This document shows, in pieces, positions 1-9,956 of a stretch of DNA of 64,000 bases; positions within the stretch are counted from its first letter, which is position 1, and each line of letters begins with the position of its first letter. The translations under genes were made by a program, and so were the position numbers. The DNA is from Viola odorata (Eukaryota; Streptophyta; Magnoliopsida; Malpighiales; Violaceae), in the NCBI GenBank assembly GCA_963691705.1, contig OY829540.1, forward strand, positions 49,450,158 through 49,514,157, in the 5' to 3' direction. Below the pieces are notes generated by a model. That model did no database searches. It saw only the letters and a list, made by a program, of their open reading frames with translations, and was not told the DNA's origin.

Positions 1-1521
1 AAGCTATGCAGCATGATGAATGGAAAAATGCAATGAAGGAGGAGCTGAAAATGATAGAGAAAAATCAGACTTGGGATATGGTGAGCAAGCCTCAGGATAA
101 GAAGGTTATTGGTGTCAAATGGATTTTCAAAACTAAAAAGAATCCAAATGGGAGTGTAAACAAGTTCAAGGCCAGATTGGTTGCAAAGGGGTATGCTCAA
201 GAAGCTGGAGTTGATTATGGTGACACTTTTGCTCCAGTCGCAAGACATGACACAATAAGAATGTTGCTGGCATTAGCTGCGCAAAATCACTGGCAAGTTC
301 ATCAATTAGATGTGAAATCAGCTTTTCTTAACGGATACTTGCAGGAAGAGATATTTATTGATCAACCAGAAGGTTTTCAAGTCGAGGGGAGTGAAGACAA
401 GGTGTACAGGTTAAAAAAAACTTCTTTATGGGCTGAAACAAGCACCAAAGGCATGGTATAGCAGAATTGATGCTTACTTTGCTCAAAAAAGATTTGTCAG
501 AAGCTCAAGCGAAGCAACTCTGCATGTTAGAGCTGAAAAAAATGATGTGTTGATTATCTCTTTGTATGTTGATGATTTGTTGGTAACAGGAAACAATCCT
601 GTTTTGGTTAAAGCCTTCAAGGAGGAGATGAAGGAGTAATTTGAGATGACTGATTTGGGAATAATGAGCTATTTTTGGGGCATGGAAATCAGCCAAAGTG
701 ATGAAGGAATCTTCATTTCTCAAGCTAAATATGAAAGAGAAATTCTGAAAAAGTTCATAATAGAGGAGTGCAAACTAGCTCCAACTCCTCTTGCTGCAAA
801 TTTGAAGCTGCAAAAGGAAGATGATGTTGAAAAGGTTGATGGGAAGTTGTATAGAAGTGCTATTGGGTGCTTGTTGTATTTGACAGCAACGAGACCTGAT
901 TTAATATTCGCGGCAAGTTATTTGTCAAGATTCATGCAATCACCAAGTACTAATCATTTTGCTGCTGTGAAAAGGGTGTTAAGGTATGTCAAAGGGACTA
1001 TGGATTATGGAATTTGGTTCAAGAAGTGTTCGAATTTTAAGTTGCATGCTTATTCGGATAGCGATTGGGCAGGATCAAGTGAAGATATGAAGAGTACTTC
1101 AGGCTACACTTGTTCTTTTGGGTCTGGTATGTACACTTGGAACTAAAAAAAGCAAGAAACAATCGGTCAATCCACAGCTGAAGCTGAGTACATTGCAGCT
1201 GCAACAGCAGTAAATCAAGTTATCTGGGTGAGAGAAGTCTTGGAAGATTTGAAGCTGAAGCAAGAAGGTCCAACTCCTATATTTGTTGATAATCAATCAG
1301 CTGTAGCTATTGCCAAAAATCCAGTTCAGCATGGGAGAACCAAGCATATCAAAGTCAAGTTTCATTTCATAAGAGAAGCTGAAAATGAAGGTGAAGTTGA
1401 TCTGCAGCATTGCTATGGCCATGATCAAGTTGCTGATATTTTGACAAAAGCTTTGCCTAAAGATAAATTTGAAAATCTTCGTACAAAACTTGGAGTATCA
1501 CGCAAAAGGGTCAAGGAGGAG
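1..1521 (+). pseudogene. Ty1/copia pol fragment, copy A (RT and RNase H)
   Basis: The window opens inside a copia polyprotein. The reverse transcriptase domain shows LDVKSAFLNG and, after a frame change, YVDDLLV. The RNase H part shows the copia DSDWAGS signature and the C-terminal ADILTKALP. The reading frame is broken three times: a one-base insertion in an A-run near 413-421, a TAA at 637-639 where the family has MKEQFEM, and a TAA at 1144-1146 in place of a Ser codon. The sequence is collinear without indels with 16,340-17,860 (copy D), so it is the end of an upstream unit of the 16.3-kb duplication. It cannot encode a working protein. Confidence 0.93.
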
Positions 1522-2154
1522 TGTTAAAGTATGCCCTTTTGCCTGATATCATGCTGATATCGTGGTTACATGGGTTGGTAACACTTGGGCGTTATCTCCT
1601 TTAGCAGGATAACGCCACTTTTGGCTTGTTGGTTAACACCTGGGTTGTTAACGTTGCCTCCGTTGTCCATTACCTTGTTAACTATTTTAGCTTGTTAATG
1701 TTTCTTTTGTAGGATAACGCCAAGCTGTTTTGGCTTGTTAACGGCACGTTAACTCTGCCTTGGATTAATACTCCATTGGGTACTGACGCTGCCATGTTGT
1801 CACTGCTCCTCTTGGTTAAAGTCAACTTTGGTTAAAGTCACCTTGGGCATGTTAACGCCATGTTTCCATTTTGTTGTTGACGCTACTGTTGTGCATCAGC
1901 TTGTTAACTTTGGTTTATTAATGTTTCTTTTGGATGTTATTGCTTGGCATGTAAATGTTGTCTTTGTCTTGGCAGTTAACGCTGCCACCTGTACTTTTGC
2001 TTGTAGAATCTAGAACCTTCTAGTAGCTATATATATATTTCTGTAAGATATACGAATGAAATCTTTTGCATAATTAATGAAGAAAATCATCTTTTGCTTA
2101 TAGAAATTAGAAAATACAAAAATCCCAGAATCTTCATCAACCTCAAAACCAACA
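1522..2154 (+). repeat. Copia 3' LTR, copy A (633 bp)
   Basis: Starts TGTTAAAG directly after the purine-rich AAGGGTCAAGGAGGAG and ends CCAACA, giving TGTT/AACA terminal inverted repeats. The pol stop codon (1525-1527) lies inside the LTR start. It has a short (TA)n tract near 2029-2038 where the B and C LTRs carry long ones. The 3' flank begins agtgg. It matches the LTR at 17,861-18,493. Confidence 0.88.
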
Positions 2155-2668
2155 AGTGGGCACACTGATCTGGTGTAAAGAGTTCCCACCATTTCAAAGA
2201 TATGTAGGCCAATATCATAGCAAAATATGGTGGAACAATGGCTGAAAAACCACATGAGAGATATCTGCTAAAGAAATCATGGCAACAAGTTGATTAATTT
2301 GAAAGAAATGAGATTATGGGTCTTCATTTGTTTATTTATTCTTTCTAATGGGAATCTTTTTCTGAAGCATTCATTTTCATAAAAAATTACTCTCAAATAT
2401 TTTAAAAAAAAGTTCTGTATTAAATCTTTCATCATATATATAGTGTACAACGTATACTTTTTAGCTTAGGGTTTCTTTCTCTCTTTCAAATGTATTTGGT
2501 GTCAGTCTAGGTTTGGAGGGAGAGGAATAAACAAAGTGAATTGCTTGCTGCAAAAGTAAACCATTAAAGTATACTGCTTTTGTGGCTTATGACAGTGGTA
2601 AGGAATAAGTGTGGTTCCAAATTTTGCTAAATTTGGTCAAAAGTGTGAGAATAAGTGTGGTTTATAAC
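2155..2668. other. Unclassified flank between copia LTR and older LTR fragment
   Basis: AT-rich DNA with no supportable ORF. It is repeated at 18,494-19,007. It was presumably the host or older-TE sequence into which copia copy A/D inserted. No terminal repeats or coding homology were recognised. Confidence 0.6.
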
Positions 2669-2939
2669 ACTAGAACTAAGTAATTAGTCTTGGGAGAATA
2701 TGATTGAAAGCCACTCAACAACGCCATTATGTATTGCTTAGTTATATATACTGTACAACAAGTAACAACTATGTAAGAATAGGTTTTCTATAACAAACCA
2801 TACCTATCACATATATAAGATAAACATCACAGGTAAATACCATGTGATAATATACATCAGTTATCCAATACAAAAAAGTAAGAAGCGTCGGCTAACTAGG
2901 ACTGTTGAAGTTGTTTTGTTGTTGTGTTGGCCTGGTATT
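2669..2939 (-). repeat. Fragment of an older copia LTR interrupted by the Tat element
   Basis: Homologous to 31,754-31,965, the LTR of the minus-strand copia element. Both share ACTAGAACTA, the stretch around ATTGAAAGCCACTCAACAAC, and GAAGTTGTTTTGTTG. This copy carries about 68 bp (around 2844-2910) that the other lacks. It stops at GGTATT, exactly where the Tat LTR begins, so the Tat element inserted into this LTR. The same fragment is at 19,008-19,278. Confidence 0.78.
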
Positions 2940-3493
2940 TGATAACAGTATACCTAACGACAAGGGTATCTTCGTCTTGTACCCTGCGGGGAGAGAAAAC
3001 GAATGTTGTTCCTACCGTCACGGCAACGCCGAGGCTATCGCCTCCCTCTATGTGACTGACGCTGGGATGGTCGACATCAGCGAGGGGGTCTCACACATCA
3101 CACTGTTGTAACACATGGCGTTATCCCATCCAGGCCAAGTCAGGCTCCCCGAGAGGAGCGTAGGCATCGCCTTGCCTAGGTAACGCCTACCCCTATACCT
3201 ATATCTAGCGCAGTGGTAGCTCATCTCATCAACAAGGGGTCTTAACCCCCTGACGGGCGCGTTAGCACCTTGCGACCGAGATCATCCAGAAACGCCTCAC
3301 TTTTGCCTATAAATACCTCCCCCACAAAGGAGGAAGGTAAGCAGTATTGACTGGCCCAAGCTTTGCCATTTTTGACCACTGATACTAACTTAAGCTTCGG
3401 AGGCGTCTTGCAGGTACAACGGACCGCCGTGGACGCTGAATCTGAGGAGCCCTTTTCGCCCTCCACCCTTCGGCAGAAGATAAATTCATATCA
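2940..3493 (+). repeat. Tat-type Ty3/gypsy LTR, unit 1 (554 bp)
   Basis: Begins TGATA and ends TATCA, a perfect 5-bp terminal inverted repeat, followed at once by a primer-binding-site-like sequence. It is flanked on the left by GTATT (2935-2939), the target sequence within the older LTR. It is clearly more GC-rich than the flank. A matching 3' LTR was not found in the window. The duplicate copy is at 19,279-19,832. Confidence 0.85.
3308..3315 (+). promoter_or_regulatory. TATA box in Tat LTR
   Basis: TATAAATA lies about 180 bp before the LTR end, in a position suited to the U3 promoter. It is repeated at 19,647-19,654. No transcription start can be read from sequence alone. Confidence 0.6.
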
Positions 3494-3515
3494 AATTGGT
3501 GCTCTCGTTGAGAGC
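3494..3515 (+). other. Primer-binding-site region of the Tat element, with hairpin
   Basis: TTGGTGCTCTCGTTGAGAGC starts two to three bases after the LTR end. The TGGTGC start is typical of a site pairing with a tRNA CCA end, but I cannot name the tRNA. The site contains a perfect stem, GCTCTC-GTT-GAGAGC. It is repeated 16,339 bp further on. Confidence 0.55.
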
Positions 3516-3681
3516 TTTGGTTCTATTAAGTGAGCATCCTTAATAACCAAGCTCCATTCTTCCCGAAGCTCGAAGGATTATAGCTTCAGATTCAGATCCC
3601 GCGCTGTCCCAATCCTCCAGCATCCCGTTTAACACTCGTCGATAACTTTTCACTTTCGCTACTTCTGATACTTCAACTGCC

Positions 3682-4236
3682 ATGCAAGAGATCACCATAG
3701 GGGGATCAGATCCTCCCTTTAGACAAGTGACAGAAACATCTGCATTCCAGATCTGTTCCCCATTTTCCCATATAGCGGGACCCAGCTATTCTACCCCCCA
3801 AGCGAGGGGACTCATGAGAGGAGATGCGGACAACCCTCTTGTGAATTCAATAGCGGCCCTTCGAACCCAATTGGATCAGTTGACAGAATTGGCTGCTGGG
3901 TTTACGCCCCATTCCTCAAGACTCGGTGTGTCCTCCCAGATAGTTTTCACTCCGTCTATTGTTAACGAGCGACCGTTGTCACCACGGCAATCTAGAGGTA
4001 TTCCGTCTTCTTTACCCTTGTCATCGGCCCCCATGAATGTTCTGCAATTTGCCCATGGACAAGTCGAACCTCCTAGATAATATAGGAGAGAAATTCCTAT
4101 TCCCGAAGAAGGCCGCCGACATGATGAATACAGAGAGCATTGGGATGATAGGCGGGATGAGATGTTCAGGGAACCATCTCCCAGATACAGTGAAAGATCA
4201 AGCAGCAGGAGGCGTCGGACTCGAACGCCGAGAAGC
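3682..4236 (+). pseudogene. Tat gag, 5' part, truncated by the duplication junction
   Basis: Opens with MQEITIGG and is identical in layout to the gag at 20,021. A TAA stop (4078-4080) replaces a Gln codon, and the frame then continues through an Arg/Ser-rich stretch to 4236. There the sequence switches from Tat gag to copia gag over the shared bases AAGC. The CCHC and capsid parts are absent from this copy. The downstream chimeric open frame (4037-5095) is an accident of the fusion and uses neither element's start. Confidence 0.85.
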
Positions 4237-5095
4237 TCTCACCTTTATGCATTCATGTGTATCTGAATCTATTTTTCCAAGGCTTGTTGGCGCATCAACA
4301 GCTCATCAAGCGTGGAAGATCTTGGAGGAAGAGTATCAAGGCTCAGAGAAGGTCCGATCAATCAAGTTGCACACTTTGAGAAGACAGTTTGAAGGTCTCA
4401 ACATGAAAGAGACAGAGAAAATCAAAGATTACTCGTCAAGAGTAATTGAGGTCGTGAATCAAATGAAGTTGCTTGGTGAGAAGTTTGAAGAAAGAAGAAT
4501 TGTTGAGAAAATGTTAATAACACTTCCTGAAAATTTTGATTCAGTTGCAGCCGCGATTGAACAATCAAGGGATCTATCAGTACTCAGTGTTACAGAGTTA
4601 ATAGGCTCCCTGCAAGCTCATGAACAAAGGCTTCTGCATAGTTCAGAAACCATAACCGAAGGTGCTTTTCAAGCTAGGCACAATTACAGATTCAAGCAAG
4701 ATGAGAAGAAAAATGGTGAAGAAAGAAGCAGTGGTTACAAAAAAGATGAAGAGAATTCAGGAGCTGCGAAGAATTACAATTGGAAAGGAAATTTTCCTCC
4801 GTGTGTTGTGTGTAATAAGACCAACCATTCAGAAAAGGATTTCCTGATGAAGGTTCAATGTCAAGCCTGTAACAAATTTGGCCACATAGAAAAAGATTGC
4901 TGGAAGAAGGTTCAATGTGAAGCTTGTAATAAATTTGGTCACATAGAAAGAGTGTGCAGGGCAAAGATTCAATGTCATTTCTGCAAAAGATTTGGTCATA
5001 TGGAAGGATTTTGCAAAGTTAAACTAAATCAAGGACGACAACAACCTTATGCACAACAGCCAAGACCCGCAGCTCAGAATCAGAACCAGAATTAG
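4237..5095 (+). pseudogene. Copia gag, copy B, 5'-truncated
   Basis: Lacks the first ~68 residues found in copies C and D; the duplication junction replaces them. It retains the UBN2-type gag core (KVRSIKLHTLRRQFE) and four zinc-knuckle-like units. The first unit has lost its final Cys and the next three are complete C-x2-C-x4-H-x4-C. It ends at TAG 5093-5095. Without its LTR, leader and start codon this copy cannot be expressed normally. Confidence 0.9.
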
Positions 5096-8000
5096 CAAGC
5101 AAACTTCACAGAAGAACAAAAAGAAGAGTTCGCATTCACAATTGAAACTTCACCAAATTTTGGGTGCAACAAATCTTGGTATTTGGACAGTGGTTGCTCT
5201 AGCCACATGACAAATGACTCAACACTGTTTAGGGAGATCGACCCAACAGTCAAAGTTCGCGTAAAGCTAGCAAATGGTGAAATTGTCTATTCGGAAGGGA
5301 AAGGAACTGTAACTATGCAAACCAGCAAAGGTACAAAACTAATCAGAGATGTTCTTTTAGTTCCAAATTTAAGGAACAATTTGCTAAGTGTGGGACAAAT
5401 GATGAGGAGAGGTTATTCTCTGAATTTTAAGGATGATCACTGCAGTATTTACGATGCTGAAGGTAAAGGAGTCACTAAAGTTCCTATGATAAACAATAGC
5501 TTCCAAATTGAATGTAATTTTGCTGGTGAAAGTGCATGTAATCTTGTTAGCAAAGATGAATCAAGTTTGTGGCACAGGAGATGTGGTCATTTTTATTATC
5601 AAGCGTTGCAGCTGGCACATCAAAAGAATATGGTTAGGGAACTACCTATCATTCAAGTAAGCAAGGAAATTTGTAAGGCTTGCCAACTCGGGAAACAACA
5701 AAGGGAGAATTTCAGCTCAAAAGGTGCTTGGAGGGCTAGTGAGAAGCTGCAATTGGTTCACACTGATCTTTGTGGACCAATGAGGACTCCATCAATGAGT
5801 GGAAACAAGTATTTTATGTTGTTTATTGATGATTTGACGAGAATGACTTGGGTGAACTTCCTAAGACAGAAATCAGATGTGTTTACTGTCTTTAAAAGGT
5901 TCAAAGCTTTTGTTGAAACTCAAAGTGGATGCAAATTGAAGACTTTAAGATCTGACAATGGCACAGAGTACACGTCATCACAGTTTAATCGGTTTTATGA
6001 AGAACATGGTGTTGATAGACAACTCACGACTCCCTACATGCCACAACAAAATGGTGTTTCTGAGAGGAAGAACCGGACAGTCATGGAGATGGCAAGGTAC
6101 ATGATTGCGGAGAAATCTATGCCAAAGAAATTTTGGGCAGAGGCTGTTTTTACAGCTGTGTATTTGCAGAACAGACTTCCTACAAGGCCTGTTGAAGGTG
6201 TCACTCCAATTGAAGCATGGTGTGGGGTGAAACCAAGTGTTAGACATCTAAAAGTGTTTGGTTCTATGTGTTATGTTCACATTCCAGCAGAAAAAAGGCA
6301 TAAACTTGAAGACAAAGCTGTAAAGGGTGTATTTCTTGGCTATAGTTCAGTATCAAAGGGTTATAGGGTGTTTAATCTTCAAACCGTGGAATTGGGATGA
6401 GAAGAAAGTAGAAAGGAAAAATGAGCAGAAAGTAGAAAGGAAAAATGATACTACTGCAAGTCCTGAAAGTAGCAAATCGCATCAGCACAATGAAGTTGGT
6501 GAATCATCTCATATCAATGAAGAAGATTATGATTCTGAGAGCCCACCAAAGAAAGTTAAATCTCTCTCCGATGTCTATGAGAGGTGTAACTTCGCATGCA
6601 CTGAACCTACTTGTGTTGAAGAAGCTATGCAGCATGATGAATGGGAAAATGCAATGAAGGAGGAGCTGAAAATGATAGAGAAAAATCAGACTTGGGATAT
6701 GGTGAGCAAGCCTCAGGATAAGAAGGTTATTGGTGTCAAATGGATTTTCAAAACTAAAAAGAATCCAAATGGGAGTGTAAACAAGTTCAAGGCCAGATTG
6801 GTTGCAAAGGGGTATGCTCAAGAAGCTGGAGTTGATTATGGTGACACTTTTGCTCCAGTCGCAAGACATGACACAATAAGAATGTTGCTGGCATTAGCTG
6901 CGCAAAATCACTGGCAAGTTCATCAATTAGATGTGAAATCAGCTTTTCTTAACGGATACTTGCAGGAAGAGATATTTATTGATCAACCAGAAGGTTTTCA
7001 AGTCGAGGGGAGTGAAGACAAGGTGTACAGGTTAAAAAAAGTTCTTTATGGGCTGAAACAAGCACCAAAGGCATGGTATAGCAGAATTGATGCTTACTTT
7101 GCTTAAAAAAGATTTGTCAGAAGCTCAAGCGAAGCAACTCTGCATGTTAGAGCTGAAAAAAATGATGTGTTGATTATCTCCTTGTATGTTGATGATTTGT
7201 TGGTAACAGGAAACAATCCTGTTTTGGTTAAAGCCTTCAAGGAGGAGATGAAGGAGTAATTTGAGATGACTGATTTGGGAATAATGAGCTATTTTTGAGG
7301 CATGGAAATCAGCCAAAGTGATGAAGGAATCTTCATTTCTCAAGCTAAATTTGAAAGAGAAATTCTGAAAAAGTTCATAATAGAGGAGTGCAAACTAGCT
7401 CCAACTCCTCTTGCTACAAATTTGAAGCTGCAAAAGGAAGATGATGTTGAAAAGGTTGATGGGAAGTTGTATAGAAGTGTTATTGGGTGCTTGTTGTATT
7501 TGACAGCAACGAGACCTGATTTAATATTCGCGGCAAGTTATTTGTCAAGATTCATGCAATCACCAAGTACTAATCATTTTGCTGCTGTGAAAAGGGTGTT
7601 AAGGTATGTCAAAGGGACTATGGATTATGGAATTTGGTTCAAGAAGTGTTCGAATTTTAAGTTGCATGCTTATTCGGATAGCGATTGGGCAGGATCAAGT
7701 GAAGATATGAAGAGTACTTCAGGCTACACTTGTTCTTTTGGGTCTGGTATGTTCACTTGGAACTAAAAAAAGCAAGAAACAATCGGTCAATCAACAGCTG
7801 AAGCTGAGTACATTGCAGCTGCAACAGTAGTAAATCAAGTTATCTGGGTGAGAGAAGTCTTGGAAGATTTGAAGCTGAAGCAAGAAGGTCCAACTCCTAT
7901 ATTTGTTGATAATCAATCAGCTGTAGCTATTGCCAAAAATCCAGTTCAGCATGGGAGAACCAAGCATATCAAAGTCAAGTTTCATTTCATAAGAGAAGCT

Positions 8001-8147
8001 GAAAATGAAGGTGAAGTTGATCTGCAGCATTGCTATGGCCATGATCAAGTTGCTGATATTTTGACAAAAGCTTTGCCTAAAGATAAATTTGAAAATCTTC
8101 GTACAAAACTTGGAGTATCACGCAAAAGGGTCAAGGAGGAGTGTTAA
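5096..8147 (+). pseudogene. Copia pol, copy B (protease, integrase, RT, RNase H)
   Basis: The protease has WYLDSGCSSHM. The integrase has the H-C zinc region and the DDE residues in HTDLCGP, RSDNGTEY and QNGVSERKN. RT and RNase H follow. Lesions: TGA 6398-6400 with a frame change between integrase and RT, TAA 7104-7106 (Gln codon), TAA 7257-7259, TGA 7296-7298 (Trp codon) and TAA 7764-7766. The frame change follows LQT and resumes at WNWDEKK, so the usual linker between integrase and RT is missing. It ends ERVKEEC, overlapping the LTR start. Confidence 0.93.
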
Positions 8148-8251
8148 AGTATGCCCTTTTGCCTGATATCATGCTGATATCGTGGTTACATGGGTTGGTA
8201 ACACTTGGGCGTTATCTCCTTTGGCAGGATAACGCCACTTTTGGCTTGTTG

Positions 8252-8528
8252 GTTAACACTTGGGTTGTTAACGTTGCCTCCGCTGTCCATTACCTTGTTA
8301 ACTATTTTAGCTTGTTAATGTTTCTTTTGTAGGATAACGCCAAGCTGTTTTGGCTTGTTAACGGCACGTTAACTCTGCCTTGGATTAATACTCCTTTGGG
8401 TACTGACGCTGCCATGCTGTCACTGCTCCTCTTGGTTAAAGTCAACTTTGGTTAAAGTCACCTTGGGCATGTTAACGCCACGTTTCCATTTTGTTGTTGA
8501 CGCGGCCGCTGTGCATCAGCTTGTTAAC
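8252..8528. promoter_or_regulatory. Cluster of seven GTTAAC palindromes in copia U3
   Basis: GTTAAC occurs at 8252, 8267, 8297, 8357, 8368, 8471 and 8523, often inside TTGTTAAC or next to TAACGCC words. The other LTRs have the same arrangement. The density far exceeds chance for a six-base word in 277 bp. A binding-site array for a host transcription factor is an inference. Confidence 0.5.
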
Positions 8529-8638
8529 TTTGGTTTATTAATGTTTCTTTTGGATGTTATCGCTTGGCATGTAAATCTTGTCTTTGTTTAACGCTGCCAC
8601 CTGTACTTTTACTTGTAGAATCTAGAACCTCCTAGTAG

Positions 8639-8639
<1 letters not shown>

Positions 8640-8696
<57 letters not shown>
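8640..8696. repeat. (TA)n microsatellite in copia LTR
   Basis: About 28 TA units, against about 26 in the next LTR (13,501-13,553) and only about five in LTRs A and D. It may include the promoter TATA element. Length change here explains the 4-bp difference between the B and C unit lengths. Confidence 0.9.
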
Positions 8697-8698
<2 letters not shown>

Positions 8699-8813
8699 CT
8701 GTAAGATATACGAATGAAATCTTTTGCATAATTAATGAAGAAAATCATCTTTTGCTTATAGAAATTAGAAAATACAAAAATCCCAGAATCTTCATCAACC
8801 TCAAAACCAACAA

Positions 8814-8828
8814 TTGGTAGCGAAGCGC
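8814..8828 (+). other. Copia primer-binding-site region, copy C
   Basis: TTGGTAGCGAAGCGC begins one base after the LTR end. It resembles the TTGGTAGCGAG found after the minus-strand copia LTR (31,740-31,752), so it is conserved across two copia families here. Copy D has the same site at 13,671. Confidence 0.6.
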
Positions 8829-8894
8829 TGTTGATCTTAAGGGACTGCTTTGAAATCAAGAAAATCAGATCTGTTTTGAAATCAAGAAAATCAG

Positions 8895-9956
8895 ATGTCA
8901 ACCAACGCAAGTTTGCCAGCACTAACAATTTTCAATGGAGAAAATTATGATTTCTGGTTCATAAGAATGAAAGCTTTTCTTATGGCTCAAGATCTTTGGG
9001 TATCAGTAGAAAAAGAATATGTACCAACAGATACAACCGAGATGTCAGTGGCTCAAATCAAAAAGGAAAAGGAGGAGTCAACCAAGAACATGAAAGCTCT
9101 CACCTTTATGCATTCATGTGTATCTGAATCTATTTTTCCAAGGCTTGTTGGCGCATCAACAGCTCATCAAGTGTGGAAGATCTTGGAGGAAGAGTATCAA
9201 GGCTCAGAGAAGGTCCGATCAATCAAGTTGCACACTTTGAGAAGACAGTTTGAAGGTCTAAACATGAAAGAGACAGAGAAAATCAAAGATTACTCGTCAA
9301 GAGTAATTGAGGTCGTGAATCAAATGAAGTTGCTTGGTGAGAAGTTTGAAGAAAGAAGAATTGTTGAGAAAATGTTAATAACACTTCCTGAAAATTTTGA
9401 TTCAGTTGCAGCCGCGATTGAACAATCAAGGGATCTATCAGTACTCAGTGTTACAGAGTTAATAGGCTCCCTGCAAGCTCATGAACAAAGGCTTCTGCAT
9501 AGTTCAGAAACCATAACCGAAGGTGCTTTTCAAGCTAGGCACAATTACAGATTCAAGCAAGATGAGAAGAAAAATGGTGAAGAAAGAAGCAGTGGTTACA
9601 AAAAAGATGAAGAGAATTCAGGAGCTGCGAAGAATTACAATTGGAAAGGAAATTTTCCTCCGTGTGCTGTGTGTAATAAGACCAACCATTCAGAAAAGGA
9701 TTTCCTGATGAAGGTTCAATGTCAAGCCTGTAACAAATTTGGCCACATAGAAAAAGATTGCTGGAAGAAGGTTCAATGTGAAGCTTGTAATAAATTTGGT
9801 CACATAGAAAGAGTGTGCAGGGCAAAGATTCAATGTCATTTCTGCAAAAGATTTGGTCATATGGAAGGATTTTGCAAAGTTAAACTAAATCAAGGACGAC
9901 AACAACCTTATGCACAACAGCCAAGACCCGCAGCTCAGAATCAGAACCAGAATTAG
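8895..9956 (+). CDS. Copia gag, copy C (353 aa)
   Basis: Full gag from ATG 8895 to TAG 9954-9956. The N-terminal region begins MSTNASLPALTIFNGENYDF, typical of the DUF4219/UBN2 gag of plant copia, and assembles the virus-like particle. The C-terminal part has a degenerate zinc knuckle (CAVCNKTNHSEKDF, last Cys missing) and then three complete CCHC knuckles in near-tandem (QCQACNKFGH, QCEACNKFGH, QCHFCKRFGH). Copia gags normally have one. The TAG that ends it is followed by an in-frame continuation into protease. Copies B, C and D all share this stop, so it may be a fixed mutation or a readthrough point. Confidence 0.85.
   Translation: MSTNASLPALTIFNGENYDFWFIRMKAFLMAQDLWVSVEKEYVPTDTTEMSVAQIKKEKEESTKNMKALTFMHSCVSESIFPRLVGASTAHQVWKILEEEYQGSEKVRSIKLHTLRRQFEGLNMKETEKIKDYSSRVIEVVNQMKLLGEKFEERRIVEKMLITLPENFDSVAAAIEQSRDLSVLSVTELIGSLQAHEQRLLHSSETITEGAFQARHNYRFKQDEKKNGEERSSGYKKDEENSGAAKNYNWKGNFPPCAVCNKTNHSEKDFLMKVQCQACNKFGHIEKDCWKKVQCEACNKFGHIERVCRAKIQCHFCKRFGHMEGFCKVKLNQGRQQPYAQQPRPAAQNQNQN

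Larger units (their letters stand above)
8142..8812 (+). repeat. Shared copia LTR between copies B and C (671 bp)
   Basis: TGTT...AACA ends. It acts at once as the 3' LTR of copy B and the 5' LTR of copy C, because no second LTR or flanking DNA separates the two. It contains a (TA)n tract at 8640-8696 and seven GTTAAC palindromes between 8252 and 8528. It is followed by a TTGGTAGCGAAGC primer-binding-type sequence. Confidence 0.92.

Noticed and set aside
2905..3111. 68-residue ORF in the Tat LTR region
   Set aside because: It spans the LTR boundary, starts at a non-ATG codon and shows no protein-like features.
4037..5095. Single 352-residue open frame starting in Tat sequence
   Set aside because: It crosses the Tat/copia junction. 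Its first part is an unused frame of Tat gag, so it is a fusion artefact, not a gene.
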